From contig NZ_LWCS01000019.1 in assembly GCF_001650495.1 (NCBI RefSeq), positions 1 to 64,000 of the forward strand: DNA of 64,000 nt, read 5' to 3'. Under the pieces are notes generated by a model. It was not told the DNA's origin and ran no database searches. It saw only the letters and a list, made by a program, of their open reading frames with translations. Position 1 is the first letter of the stretch, and each line of letters begins with the position of its first letter. The translations under genes were made by a program, and so were the position numbers. Below are positions 54,788 through 63,162 of the stretch, one piece after another. Source of the stretch: Mycolicibacterium iranicum (GTDB lineage Bacteria > Actinomycetota > Actinomycetes > Mycobacteriales > Mycobacteriaceae).

Positions 54788-55425
54788 CGCTCATCCTCGT
54801 GCTTCGCATCGCGATCGACTTCCGGCTGCGGTTCGAGGTTCGGAAGCCCCTCGTCTTGAGTGTCCCCGCCGGCAGCGGACCCCTCGACCATCGACGACAC
54901 CTGCTCGACGAATCCGCCGGCCATCTGGGCGCCCTGCTGCAGGAAGCCACCCAGCTGCTGCGGAGCCGATTGCGCGGACTCCGCGATCGATCCCAGCTGC
55001 TCAAGGTTCATCATCTCGGCCAACCCCGTCAGCGGCTCGGGGGGCGGCGCAGCCGCACCACCCGCGGCCGGAGTTCCGCCACCGCCGCCACCACCTCCAG
55101 CGGGCGCACCTGCGCCGCCGGTCTGCATCGTCGCGTTGAGCGCGTCACCGGACTGCTGGTCGGTCTTCGCGTACTCCTTGCCCGCGAGGTTCAGCAGGTC
55201 CGCCATGGTCTGCAGGCCGCGCACGACCTGGCCGGCTCCGGTGTGCCACTGGTCCCACGCGGGCGCGTACGCCGAGGCCGCGCCACCTTTCCACCCCGAA
55301 CCGAGCAGCTGCCGCGTCTCCAAGTCCACGCTGGACAGCCCGTCCTGAAGCCGCTGTCCGGCGTCGCGCAGCCGCTCGGCTGCCGCGTGCAGTTCCGACA
55401 CGACGACCTCGACCGAACCCTCCAC
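54784..55425 (-). CDS. Extended WXG100 protein, EsxF-like with Gly/Pro-rich C-terminal extension
   Basis: This 213-residue protein has an N-terminal WXG100 region (WXG as GWKG, in LLGSGWKGGAASAYAPAW) followed by a Gly/Pro/Ala-rich stretch at about 103-130 and a second helical part (SIAESAQSAPQQLGGFLQQ). M. tuberculosis EsxF is only about 103 residues, so this copy has roughly doubled. The GTG start is at 55425, and the stop overlaps the esxE-like start. It is the first gene of the effector locus. Confidence 0.82.
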   Translation of the reverse strand: MEGSVEVVVSELHAAAERLRDAGQRLQDGLSSVDLETRQLLGSGWKGGAASAYAPAWDQWHTGAGQVVRGLQTMADLLNLAGKEYAKTDQQSGDALNATMQTGGAGAPAGGGGGGGGTPAAGGAAAPPPEPLTGLAEMMNLEQLGSIAESAQSAPQQLGGFLQQGAQMAGGFVEQVSSMVEGSAAGGDTQDEGLPNLEPQPEVDRDAKHEDER

Positions 55426-55497
55426 GGCAAGCAGCCTATGGGGCGTCGGGAGGGGGTCCGTGCGCCAATTTCGCCCCGCCGCGAGGTTCTAGGGGGC

Positions 55498-56067
55498 TCA
55501 GCCGGGACGGGTGACCTTGTCGTGCTCGGCGCCGCACACGAACAGTGCCAGCCGGGCCGGGACGTCGCCGGGGTTGCGCCACCGGTGCCGAGTTCCGTTC
55601 TGCACCACGGTGTCCCCGGGATGCAGTGTCACCTCGGCGCCGTCGTCGAGTTCGAGGATCACGGTGCCCTCCAGCACCACTTCGAAGTCGATGGTGTCGG
55701 TGGTGTGCATGCCGGGATCGTCGAGCTCCATGTATCCAAGCAGGCCCGGCAGCTTCTCCTCGCCGTCGGCGATCGCCTCCTCGGTGGTGAGGTCGTCGGT
55801 GCGTGCGGTGGCGGTGCCCGGCGGCAGGGTGAACATCGAGAACCGGAACCCGCCGACGGGCGGAAAGTAGGTGCGCCAGTTCGGCATCGACCCGTCGTCG
55901 GGGAAGTGCGGCGTCTCGTCACCGCCCCACAGCATCGTGAATTCGGAGCCCGGCAGCAGCACCGGCCTGCGCGGTTCCACCATCTCGTCGCTGGCGAAGA
56001 CGGATTTTCCGGACGCATCGTGTCCGGTGACGACTCGTCGAGTGCCCCCACTGGCGTTAGTCAGCAT
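55498..56067 (-). CDS. Cupin-domain protein
   Basis: The 189-residue protein has a cupin barrel with the metal motif near the C terminus: DFEVVLEGTVILELDDG, then VTLHPGDTVVQNGTRHRWRNPG, the pattern of small-molecule dioxygenases or regulatory cupins. The ATG at 56067 is used; a very long frame upstream on this strand is antisense to the sulfatase gene and is rejected. The gene is divergent from the alkyl-sulfatase-like gene, with 48 nt between starts. It may be a partner or regulator of that enzyme. Confidence 0.82.
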   Translation of the reverse strand: MLTNASGGTRRVVTGHDASGKSVFASDEMVEPRRPVLLPGSEFTMLWGGDETPHFPDDGSMPNWRTYFPPVGGFRFSMFTLPPGTATARTDDLTTEEAIADGEEKLPGLLGYMELDDPGMHTTDTIDFEVVLEGTVILELDDGAEVTLHPGDTVVQNGTRHRWRNPGDVPARLALFVCGAEHDKVTRPG

Positions 56068-56115
56068 TGCGCCAGTCAACACCGCGACGGGGCCGGACGT
56101 GGCAGGCTTCGCAAT

Positions 56116-57993
56116 ATGGAGAGCAAGCCGCCCACCCCGACGATCGAAGACGCCTACCGCAGCCATCTCGACACCCTTCCGTTCGACGACACGCGAGATT
56201 TCGAGGACGCCGACCGAGGATTCATCGCGGCGCAGAGCCCGTGTGTCATCAGGGCCGCCGATGGCCGTGTGGTGTGGGACAACGACGTCTACGCATTCCT
56301 CACCGGCGACGCGCCGACGAGCGTGCACCCGAGCCTGTGGCGACAGTCGACACTGGCCGCCAAGCAGGGGCTGTACGAGGTGGTCCCGGGCATCTATCAG
56401 GTGCGTGGCTTCGACCTGTCCAACATCACGTTCGTCGAGGGCGACACCGGGATCATCGTGATCGACCCGCTGGTCTCGACCGAAACCGCGGCCGCAGCAC
56501 TCGCCCTGTACCGCGAGCACCGCGGTGACCGCCCCGTCACAGCCGTCATCTACACCCACAGTCACGTCGACCACTTCGGGGGTGTCCTTGGAGTGACCTC
56601 TCAGGCCGAGGTGGACGCGGGCAAGGTCGCAGTGCTCGCACCGGAGGGTTTCACCGAACACGCTGTGCAGGAGAATGTCTATGCGGGGACGGCGATGACG
56701 CGGCGCGCCGCGTACATGTACGGCGCCGTGCTCCAGCGCGGCCCCCGGGGCCAGGTGGGCTGCGGGCTGGGGCAGACCCCGTCGCTGGGCGAGGTTGCGA
56801 TCATCGTGCCGACTGTGGACATTCGCGCGACCGGCGAGACGCACACCATCGACGGCGTCGAGATCGAGTTCCAGATGGCGCCCGGCACCGAGGCGCCCGC
56901 CGAGATGCACTTCTACTTCCCGCGATTCCGCGCACTGTGTATGGCCGAGAACGCCACCCACAATCTGCACAATCTGCTGACGCTGCGCGGGGCCCTGGTG
57001 CGCGATCCGCACGGTTGGGCGGGTTACCTCACCGAGGCGATCGACACGTTCGCCGACCGCGCCGACGTGGTGTTCGCCTCGCACCACTGGCCGACGTGGG
57101 GCAAGGACCGCATCGTCGAATTCCTTTCTCTGCAAAGAGATCTGTACGCGTACCTGCACGATCAGACGCTGCGTCAACTGAACCAGGGGTTCACCGGCAT
57201 CGAGATCGCAGAGACGTTCGCGATGCCACCCGCGTTGGAGCAGGCCTGGCACGCGCGTGGGTACTACGGCTCCGTCAGCCACAACGTCAAAGCCGTCTAC
57301 CAGCGGTACATGGGCTGGTTCGACGGTAACCCGGCTCGACTGTGGGCACACCCGCCCGAGGCGATCGGACCGCGTTACGTTGCGGCCATGGGCGGGCTCG
57401 ACCGTGTCGTCGAGCTGGCGCAGGCAGCGTTCGAAGACGGCGATTTCCGCTGGGCGGCAACACTTCTCGACCACGCGATCTTCACCGACGAGGATCATGC
57501 CGCGGCTCGGGCGCTGTACGCCGACACTCTGGAGCAACTGGCCTACGGGGCCGAGACCGCGACATGGCGCAACTTCTATCTGGCCGGCGCCACCGAATTG
57601 CGCGAAGGCAACTTCGGCACGCCGACACAGACGACGTCGACCACGATGGTGTCGCAGCTGTCTCCGGAGCAGATGTTCGACGTACTTGCCATCAGTGTGA
57701 ACGGTCCTCGCGCATGGGATCTCGATCTCGCCATCGACGTCACCTTCCTCGATACCGCGACCAACTATCGGCTTTCGCTGCGCAACGGCGTGCTGGTGTA
57801 CCGGAAGATGGCAGCCGACGAGGCGACGGCGCAGGCGACTATCACGCTGACGTCCAAGCTGCGGCTGCTCACGCTGGCGGCGGGGGACAACTCGTCACCC
57901 GGTCTCGAGATCACCGGGGATGCAGCCGTTCTCGCCTCGCTGGTGTCGGTGCTCGACAAACCGGACCCCAACTTCAACATCATTACGCCGTAG
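56116..57993 (+). CDS. Alkyl-sulfatase-like MBL hydrolase (SdsA1 family)
   Basis: This 625-residue protein has an N-terminal metallo-beta-lactamase domain with THSHVDH (H148, H150, D152, H153) and AENATHNLHN as a second metal block, then a helical dimerisation domain and a C-terminal SCP2-like part (MFDVLAISVNGPRAWDL). This is the plan of SdsA1-type alkyl sulfatases, which cleave sulfate from alkyl chains. It corresponds to Rv3762c. There is no clear signal peptide, although some relatives are secreted. Confidence 0.9.
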   Translation: MESKPPTPTIEDAYRSHLDTLPFDDTRDFEDADRGFIAAQSPCVIRAADGRVVWDNDVYAFLTGDAPTSVHPSLWRQSTLAAKQGLYEVVPGIYQVRGFDLSNITFVEGDTGIIVIDPLVSTETAAAALALYREHRGDRPVTAVIYTHSHVDHFGGVLGVTSQAEVDAGKVAVLAPEGFTEHAVQENVYAGTAMTRRAAYMYGAVLQRGPRGQVGCGLGQTPSLGEVAIIVPTVDIRATGETHTIDGVEIEFQMAPGTEAPAEMHFYFPRFRALCMAENATHNLHNLLTLRGALVRDPHGWAGYLTEAIDTFADRADVVFASHHWPTWGKDRIVEFLSLQRDLYAYLHDQTLRQLNQGFTGIEIAETFAMPPALEQAWHARGYYGSVSHNVKAVYQRYMGWFDGNPARLWAHPPEAIGPRYVAAMGGLDRVVELAQAAFEDGDFRWAATLLDHAIFTDEDHAAARALYADTLEQLAYGAETATWRNFYLAGATELREGNFGTPTQTTSTTMVSQLSPEQMFDVLAISVNGPRAWDLDLAIDVTFLDTATNYRLSLRNGVLVYRKMAADEATAQATITLTSKLRLLTLAAGDNSSPGLEITGDAAVLASLVSVLDKPDPNFNIITP

Positions 57994-58037
57994 CTCCGGG
58001 CGCCGAATTTGTCGGTGCCCCGGAGCATCATGGAGTC

Positions 58038-59375
58038 ATGCCGTCGGCCGTACCGTCTTACCAACCGAGCCCTCCCCGGATGGCGCGTTTGGAGGCGTTG
58101 TTCGACGAGATGTCGGAGCTGACCGGGCAGCGCAATGCGATCGACGGGCGCATCGTGGAGATCGCCGCCGAGATCCATCGGGACGGTTTGTGGTCGACGA
58201 CCGGGTGTCGGTCGATGGGCGAGCTGATCGCATGGAAGACGGGGGTGTCGCCGCGCAACGCGCAGACGGTGATGGCGATCGCGGACCGGGCGGACGAGTT
58301 GCCGCAGTGCACGGCTGCAATGCGGGAGGGTCGACTGTCATTGGATCAGCTGGGGGTGATTGCCGAGCGGTCTGGCCCCGGTTCGGACAGTCATTACATG
58401 CATCTGGCGGAGAGCATGACGGTGGCGCAATTGCGTACGGCGGTGGCGGCAGAGCCGCGGCCAGATCCGGAGCCGCGGCCGGAGCCGGGGCCGTCGATCA
58501 CCAAGACGGTCAAGGGTGGGTACACGACGTATCGGATCCGGGTGCACAACCTGGAGGCTGCCAAGGTCGATGCCTCGCTGGCCTCGCATCGGGAGAGGTT
58601 GATTGCGGACTGGAAGCGTGACCGCGGCCCCGAGAACGGCAACGACCCTGACTCCGACGACGACGTCGACAACGACGTCGACAACGATGACGTCGTCTTC
58701 GTTGCCGATGACGATCCCGTGGTCAACGAGGTGGCGCAGACACCGCCGATGCCAACCACCACGGATGCGTTCATGAGCCTGGTCGAGACCGGCTGGGACG
58801 CCGACGTCGCCAGGCGCCCGCACGGGCAGCACACCACCGTCGTGGTGCACCTCGACATCGAGAAGTCCCTCGCCAGTGTGCATTTGGGTCCGGTGCTTGC
58901 CGATGCTGATCGCCAGTATCTGCTGTGTGATGCCACCTGCGAGGTGTGGTTCGAGCGGTGCGGGCAGCCGATCGGTTCGGGCCGGTCCACGCGCACGATC
59001 AGCCGCCGACTGCGCCGAGCACTGGAGCGTCGTGATCACGGCACGTGTGTCGTGCCCGGCTGCGGGGCCACCCGCAGTCTGCATGCCCACCACCTCGTCC
59101 ACTGGGAAGACGGTGGACAGACCGAACTCGACAACCTTGCACTCGTGTGCCCGTATCACCATCGTGCCCATCATCGCGGCATGATCACCATCACCGGCCC
59201 CGCGCAGCGCCTGATGGTCACCGACGGCCAGGGGGACGTGATGCGCCGAGGATCGCTGGCGCGGCCACCGACCACAACTGCGCCCAAGGTCCCCGCCTAC
59301 CGCGGGCCGACCGGCGAACGCGCCCAATGGAAGTGGTACCACCCCTACGAACCGCCACCACCGACGACGAACTAG
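58038..59375 (+). CDS. DUF222/HNH endonuclease-domain protein (second 13E12 copy)
   Basis: The 445-residue protein has a DUF222 region (MSELTGQRNAIDGRIVEIAAEI) and an HNH motif at about 335-375: CVVPGCGATRSLHAHHL, WEDGGQTELDNL and CPYHHRAHH. The linker has an acidic run (DSDDDVDNDVDNDD) encoded by a short tandem repeat. It differs from the 20238 gene: no LexA-like box is seen near its start, and sequence identity appears limited to the motifs. ATG 58038 follows the sulfatase gene by 44 nt. It could be a distinct subfamily. Confidence 0.88.
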   Translation: MPSAVPSYQPSPPRMARLEALFDEMSELTGQRNAIDGRIVEIAAEIHRDGLWSTTGCRSMGELIAWKTGVSPRNAQTVMAIADRADELPQCTAAMREGRLSLDQLGVIAERSGPGSDSHYMHLAESMTVAQLRTAVAAEPRPDPEPRPEPGPSITKTVKGGYTTYRIRVHNLEAAKVDASLASHRERLIADWKRDRGPENGNDPDSDDDVDNDVDNDDVVFVADDDPVVNEVAQTPPMPTTTDAFMSLVETGWDADVARRPHGQHTTVVVHLDIEKSLASVHLGPVLADADRQYLLCDATCEVWFERCGQPIGSGRSTRTISRRLRRALERRDHGTCVVPGCGATRSLHAHHLVHWEDGGQTELDNLALVCPYHHRAHHRGMITITGPAQRLMVTDGQGDVMRRGSLARPPTTTAPKVPAYRGPTGERAQWKWYHPYEPPPPTTN

Positions 59376-59382
59376 CTTCGCG

Positions 59383-60147
59383 CTAGGACAATCCACCGTC
59401 GGCACGCAGGATCGAGCCGGTGGTGAAGCTGGACGCGTCCGACATCAGAAACAGTGCCGCGCCGACGATCTCGCGTGGCTCGCCGGCGCGCTGCAGCGGC
59501 ATATCGCGGAACGGGTTGTCGGTCCCGTCGAGGTTCCACGCCGTGCTGATGTCGGTGAGGTACGGCCCGGCCATCAGCGTGTTGACCCGCACCGTCGGCC
59601 CGAAGGCTTTCGCCAGCCCCTCGGTCATCGCGTTCAGCCCGGCCTTCGCGGCCGCGTACGGAAGCATGTCGGGGGCGGGCCGGATCGAACCGCTGGAGCT
59701 GACGTTGATGATCGAACCGCCTCCGTCGGCGACCATGCGCTCCCCGATCAGCGCCGACAACCGGAACGGGCCCTTCAGGTTCAGGTTCACCACGGAATCG
59801 AACATCTTCTCGGTGACCGAGGACAGCGACTCGTACAGCGGCGACATCCCGGCATTGTTGACCAGCACGTCCACCCGGCCGAACCGGTCGTAGACGGCGT
59901 CGACCAGCCCGCCCAGTTCGTCCCACCGGCCCACGTGCACCTGATAGGGGAACGCCGCACGGCCCGTCGACGCGGCGATCTCGTCGGCGGTCGCGACGCA
60001 GTTGTCGTACTTGCGGCTGGCGATGACGACATCGGCGCCGCACCGCGCCGCCGCGAAGGCCATCTCGCGGCCCAGCCCGCGGCTGCCGCCGGTGACCAGC
60101 ACCACGCGATCGGTCAGGTCGAACAGCCGATCCGCATATCCAGCCAC
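59383..60147 (-). CDS. Short-chain dehydrogenase/reductase
   Basis: This 254-residue SDR has VVLVTGGSRGLGREM (NAD(P) loop), DVLVNNAGMS, and the catalytic set VSSSGSIRPAPDMLPYAAAKAG, giving Ser, Tyr and Lys. It ends FTTGSILRADGGLS, the family C terminus. The GTG at 60147 (VAGYADRLFDLTD) is preferred because a longer frame to the ATG at 60189 would overlap the divergent phosphatase start. The substrate is unknown. It converges with the HNH gene, with 7 nt between stops. Confidence 0.87.
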   Translation of the reverse strand: MAGYADRLFDLTDRVVLVTGGSRGLGREMAFAAARCGADVVIASRKYDNCVATADEIAASTGRAAFPYQVHVGRWDELGGLVDAVYDRFGRVDVLVNNAGMSPLYESLSSVTEKMFDSVVNLNLKGPFRLSALIGERMVADGGGSIINVSSSGSIRPAPDMLPYAAAKAGLNAMTEGLAKAFGPTVRVNTLMAGPYLTDISTAWNLDGTDNPFRDMPLQRAGEPREIVGAALFLMSDASSFTTGSILRADGGLS

Positions 60148-60165
60148 GGGCCATATGGTGTCACG

Positions 60166-60777
60166 GTGCAATTGCTTCTGGTCCGACATGCATTACCGCT
60201 GCGCAGCGAACCCGGGCAGGGCTCCGATCCGAGCCTGTCCGAAGAGGGCATCGAACAAGCCAAACGCCTGCCCGACGCGTTGGCCCGCTTCCCCATCACC
60301 CGTCTGGTGAGCAGCCCGCAGGTGCGGGCCGTCGAGACCGGCCGGCCCGTCGCCGACAAGCTCGGCCTGCCCATCGAGATCGATGATCGGCTCGCCGAAT
60401 ACGATCGCGACCTCCCGCACTACATCCCGATCGAACAGATCGCGAGGGAGCATCCCGAGGAACTGCAACGGCTCATCGACGGGCATCTGCCGAGCAGCGT
60501 GGACGAGAACGCCTTTCTGGAGCGCATTTCCGCGGGCATCGACGACCTCGTCGCCAGCGCCGATCACGACGACACTGTCGCGGTGTTCAGCCATGGTGGC
60601 GTCATCAACGTGCTGCTGCACAAGATCCTCGGCACCGAACGCCTGCTGTCGTTCCATGTCGACTACGCCTCGGTCACGAGGCTGCTGTGGTCGTCCAGCC
60701 GCGAGCGTCTCGCCGTCGCCAGCGTCAACGGCACCGAACATGTATGGGATCTGCTGCCGAGAAATAGTAGATGGTAG
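60166..60777 (+). CDS. Histidine phosphatase-family protein
   Basis: The 203-residue protein has the phosphohistidine motif LLLVRHALPLRSE, the second Arg in LVSSPQVRAVETGRPV, and FSHGGVINVLLHKIL as the C-terminal histidine. These are the acid/phosphoglycerate-mutase active-site residues, so it is probably a phosphatase. GTG 60166 is used. It is followed 10 nt later by the phosphotransferase gene. Confidence 0.88.
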   Translation: MQLLLVRHALPLRSEPGQGSDPSLSEEGIEQAKRLPDALARFPITRLVSSPQVRAVETGRPVADKLGLPIEIDDRLAEYDRDLPHYIPIEQIAREHPEELQRLIDGHLPSSVDENAFLERISAGIDDLVASADHDDTVAVFSHGGVINVLLHKILGTERLLSFHVDYASVTRLLWSSSRERLAVASVNGTEHVWDLLPRNSRW

Positions 60778-60787
60778 ACAGAACGCC

Positions 60788-61810
60788 GTGAACGAGCTCG
60801 AAGGACTGGACCTCGCCGCCCTGGACCGACATCTGCGTGAGGTCGGGATTCCCCGCAGCGGCGACCTGCGCGCCGAGCTCATCTCCGGTGGCAGATCGAA
60901 CCTGACCTTCCTTGTCGGCGACGACGCGTCGGAGTGGGTGCTGCGCCGCCCGCCTCTGCACGGGCTGACCCCGTCGGCCCATGACATGGCCCGCGAATAC
61001 AAGGTGGTGGCCGCCTTGGCCGGCACCGCGGTGCCCGTCCCGCGCGCCATCACGATGAGCAACGACGACGCTGTGCTCGGCGCCCCATTCCAGATGGTCG
61101 AGCGGGTGCCCGGACGCGTCATCCGGCACACCCCGCAGCTGGCCGCGCTCGGCGACGAATCCGTCATCAGCGCATGTGTCGGCTCGTTGATCCAGGTGCT
61201 CGCCGATCTGCACGAGGTCGATCCCGAGTCGGTCGGGCTCGGTGACTTCGGCAAGGCCAGCGGATACCTCGAACGCCAGGTTCGGCGTTGGGGTTCGCAG
61301 TGGGATCTGGTCAAACGCGACGACGACCCCTCCGATACCGACGTGAAGAAGCTGCACGAGCGGCTGGCCGAGTCCGTGCCGGAGCAGACGCGGAGCTCGA
61401 TCGTGCACGGTGACTACCGCATCGACAACACGATCCTCGACGACAACGACCCGGCGAAGGTCGCCGCCGTGCTGGACTGGGAGATGTCGACGCTCGGCGA
61501 CCCGCTCAGCGACGCCGCCCTGATGTGTGTGTACCGCCTGCCGACGTTCAACGTCGTCCACGACGACGCGGCGTGGGCGTGCGACCTGATGCCGCCGACC
61601 GACGACCTCGCGCAGCGCTATGCGCTGGCCAGCGGAAAGCCCCTCGATCACTGGGACTTCTACATGGCGCTGGGGTACTTTAAGGTCGCCATCATCGCCG
61701 CTGGCATCGCCTACCGGGCAAGGGTCGGCGGCGGGGTCGCCGAGGGCACCGACAAGGTGGATGACGCCGTAAGGCCGTTCGTCGCAGCGGGGCTGTCGGC
61801 TCTGTCGTGA
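60788..61810 (+). CDS. APH-family phosphotransferase (acyl-CoA dehydrogenase-associated type)
   Basis: This 340-residue protein has a kinase-fold ATP lobe (LISGGRSNLTFLV, EWVLRRPPLHGL) and the catalytic site VHGDYRIDNTILDD with LDWEMSTLGDPLSD for the metal Asp. It resembles the phosphotransferase domain next to or fused with acyl-CoA dehydrogenases; the M. tuberculosis counterpart (Rv3761c) is called fadE36 although it has no dehydrogenase domain. Likely substrates are short hydroxyacyl compounds. GTG 60788 is chosen, 10 nt after the phosphatase gene. Confidence 0.87.
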   Translation: MNELEGLDLAALDRHLREVGIPRSGDLRAELISGGRSNLTFLVGDDASEWVLRRPPLHGLTPSAHDMAREYKVVAALAGTAVPVPRAITMSNDDAVLGAPFQMVERVPGRVIRHTPQLAALGDESVISACVGSLIQVLADLHEVDPESVGLGDFGKASGYLERQVRRWGSQWDLVKRDDDPSDTDVKKLHERLAESVPEQTRSSIVHGDYRIDNTILDDNDPAKVAAVLDWEMSTLGDPLSDAALMCVYRLPTFNVVHDDAAWACDLMPPTDDLAQRYALASGKPLDHWDFYMALGYFKVAIIAAGIAYRARVGGGVAEGTDKVDDAVRPFVAAGLSALS

Positions 61811-61909
61811 TCTGAAGGTTTCACCGCTGGTCACCGGTGGGTAGAGAAGCGCGTGCCTTTAACGCGCCCCAACAAATTCCTCTCTCGGACCGGAAAGAAG
61901 CGGCCAGCC

Positions 61910-62722
61910 ATGAAACGTGACGTCGGCGCGGAACTAGACATCGAGATCACCGACCCGACGACGCTGGAATTCCAGATCGCTGTCGCACCCCAACCCGGAG
62001 CCGAGGTGACGGAGTCGTTGTCGTTCACCTTGGACGGCAGGAAGATTCCGCTCAGCGAAGTGCAAGAGATCAGCGGCGACCACGGCAACCGAATCCACAG
62101 GTTCGAGGCACCGGTGGGCAACCTGAAGGTCGATTACTCGGCGACGGTCATCGGGCACGCCGACCCGACCCCGGTCAATGACCTCGATGTGGTGACCTAC
62201 CTACGCCCGAGCCGTTACGCCGAGGCGGACAAGTTCTTCGGTTTCGCGGCCACCGAATTCGGTGACATCGCCGATTCCGTCAAGCTTCTGGAGAAGGTGC
62301 CCGCCTGGGTGGGCGCGCGGCTCAGCTACGTGCCCGGCTCCAGCGATCCGATCGACGGCGCCGCCGACACGCTGCTGGCCGGCTCCGGTGTGTGCCGCGA
62401 TTACGCGCACCTGGTCATCGCCCTGTTTCGCGCCGTCAACGTCCCCGCGCGGCTCGTGTCGGTGTACGCGCCGGGGTGCCAGCCGATGGATTTCCACGCC
62501 GTCGCGGAGGCGTTTGTCGACGGGCAGTGGCAGGTGGTGGACGCGACGTGCCTGGCTCCGCGGCAGTCCATGGTCCGGATCGCGACCGGACGCGATGCGG
62601 CCGACACTGCGTGGCTGGACAACCACAAGGGTCAGATCACCGTCAACAACATGTCCGTCACGGCGACTGTCGACGGTGATCTCCCGCGAGATTCGATCGA
62701 GCAGCTCGTCGCGATTCGGTGA
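61910..62722 (+). CDS. Transglutaminase-like protein
   Basis: This 270-residue protein has the papain-like transglutaminase triad Cys162 (GSGVCRDYAHL), His196 (MDFHAVAEAFV) and Asp211 (WQVVDAT). The N-terminal ~110 residues form a beta-sandwich domain of the type common in bacterial members. No signal peptide is visible with ATG 61910, which is preferred to GTG 61853. Such proteins may be proteases or crosslinking enzymes. The stop is 4 nt from the convergent LapA-like gene. Confidence 0.87.
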   Translation: MKRDVGAELDIEITDPTTLEFQIAVAPQPGAEVTESLSFTLDGRKIPLSEVQEISGDHGNRIHRFEAPVGNLKVDYSATVIGHADPTPVNDLDVVTYLRPSRYAEADKFFGFAATEFGDIADSVKLLEKVPAWVGARLSYVPGSSDPIDGAADTLLAGSGVCRDYAHLVIALFRAVNVPARLVSVYAPGCQPMDFHAVAEAFVDGQWQVVDATCLAPRQSMVRIATGRDAADTAWLDNHKGQITVNNMSVTATVDGDLPRDSIEQLVAIR

Positions 62723-62726
62723 GCCG

Positions 62727-63080
62727 CTACAGGCCGGCCTTGAGGTTCTTCTTCGCGGCACGCCGCAGCTGGAAGATCCGGACGGCGCCGACCGCGAACG
62801 TCAGCAGACCGCCTGCGACCGCTGCGAACAGGATGCTGACGCCCAGGGGCAGCGACCACTCCCAGCCGAGGAACTGCAGTGGTGTCGACTCGGTGTTCTG
62901 CGCGATGAAGATCAGCAGCACGATCAGCACCAGGAAACCGAAGGCCAGCGAGCCCCACATGGCGGCGGCCTTGGTGAACTTCACCGCCGATTCAGGTGGC
63001 GGCGGCGGGGTGCCCGAAGGCGGAGTGCCGGGGGCGTCGAAGGCCGGCTGGTCGGGTGACGCGAACGGATCGCTGGTCAT
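62727..63080 (-). CDS. LapA-domain (DUF1049) small membrane protein
   Basis: This 117-residue protein has a Pro-rich N terminus, two helices (MWGSLAFGFLVLIVLLIFIA and LGVSILFAAVAGGLLTFAVG) and a basic tail, the LapA/DUF1049 pattern. It corresponds to Rv3760. ATG 63080 is divergent from the proX gene with 82 nt between. The role is not known; such proteins may help membrane lipid or lipopolysaccharide assembly in other bacteria. Confidence 0.82.
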   Translation of the reverse strand: MTSDPFASPDQPAFDAPGTPPSGTPPPPPESAVKFTKAAAMWGSLAFGFLVLIVLLIFIAQNTESTPLQFLGWEWSLPLGVSILFAAVAGGLLTFAVGAVRIFQLRRAAKKNLKAGL

Positions 63081-63162
63081 GGCTCCATCTTTGCCCCTCG
63101 CGGCTTTGAATGAAACCGAAACGCGCGTGACGTATGGTCGGCGAAACCGAAAGGACGTTCGC

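Noticed and set aside
58000..58050. A second LexA box at the 58038 HNH/DUF222 start
   Set aside because: No TCGAAC-N4-GTTCGA-like sequence is present near that start.
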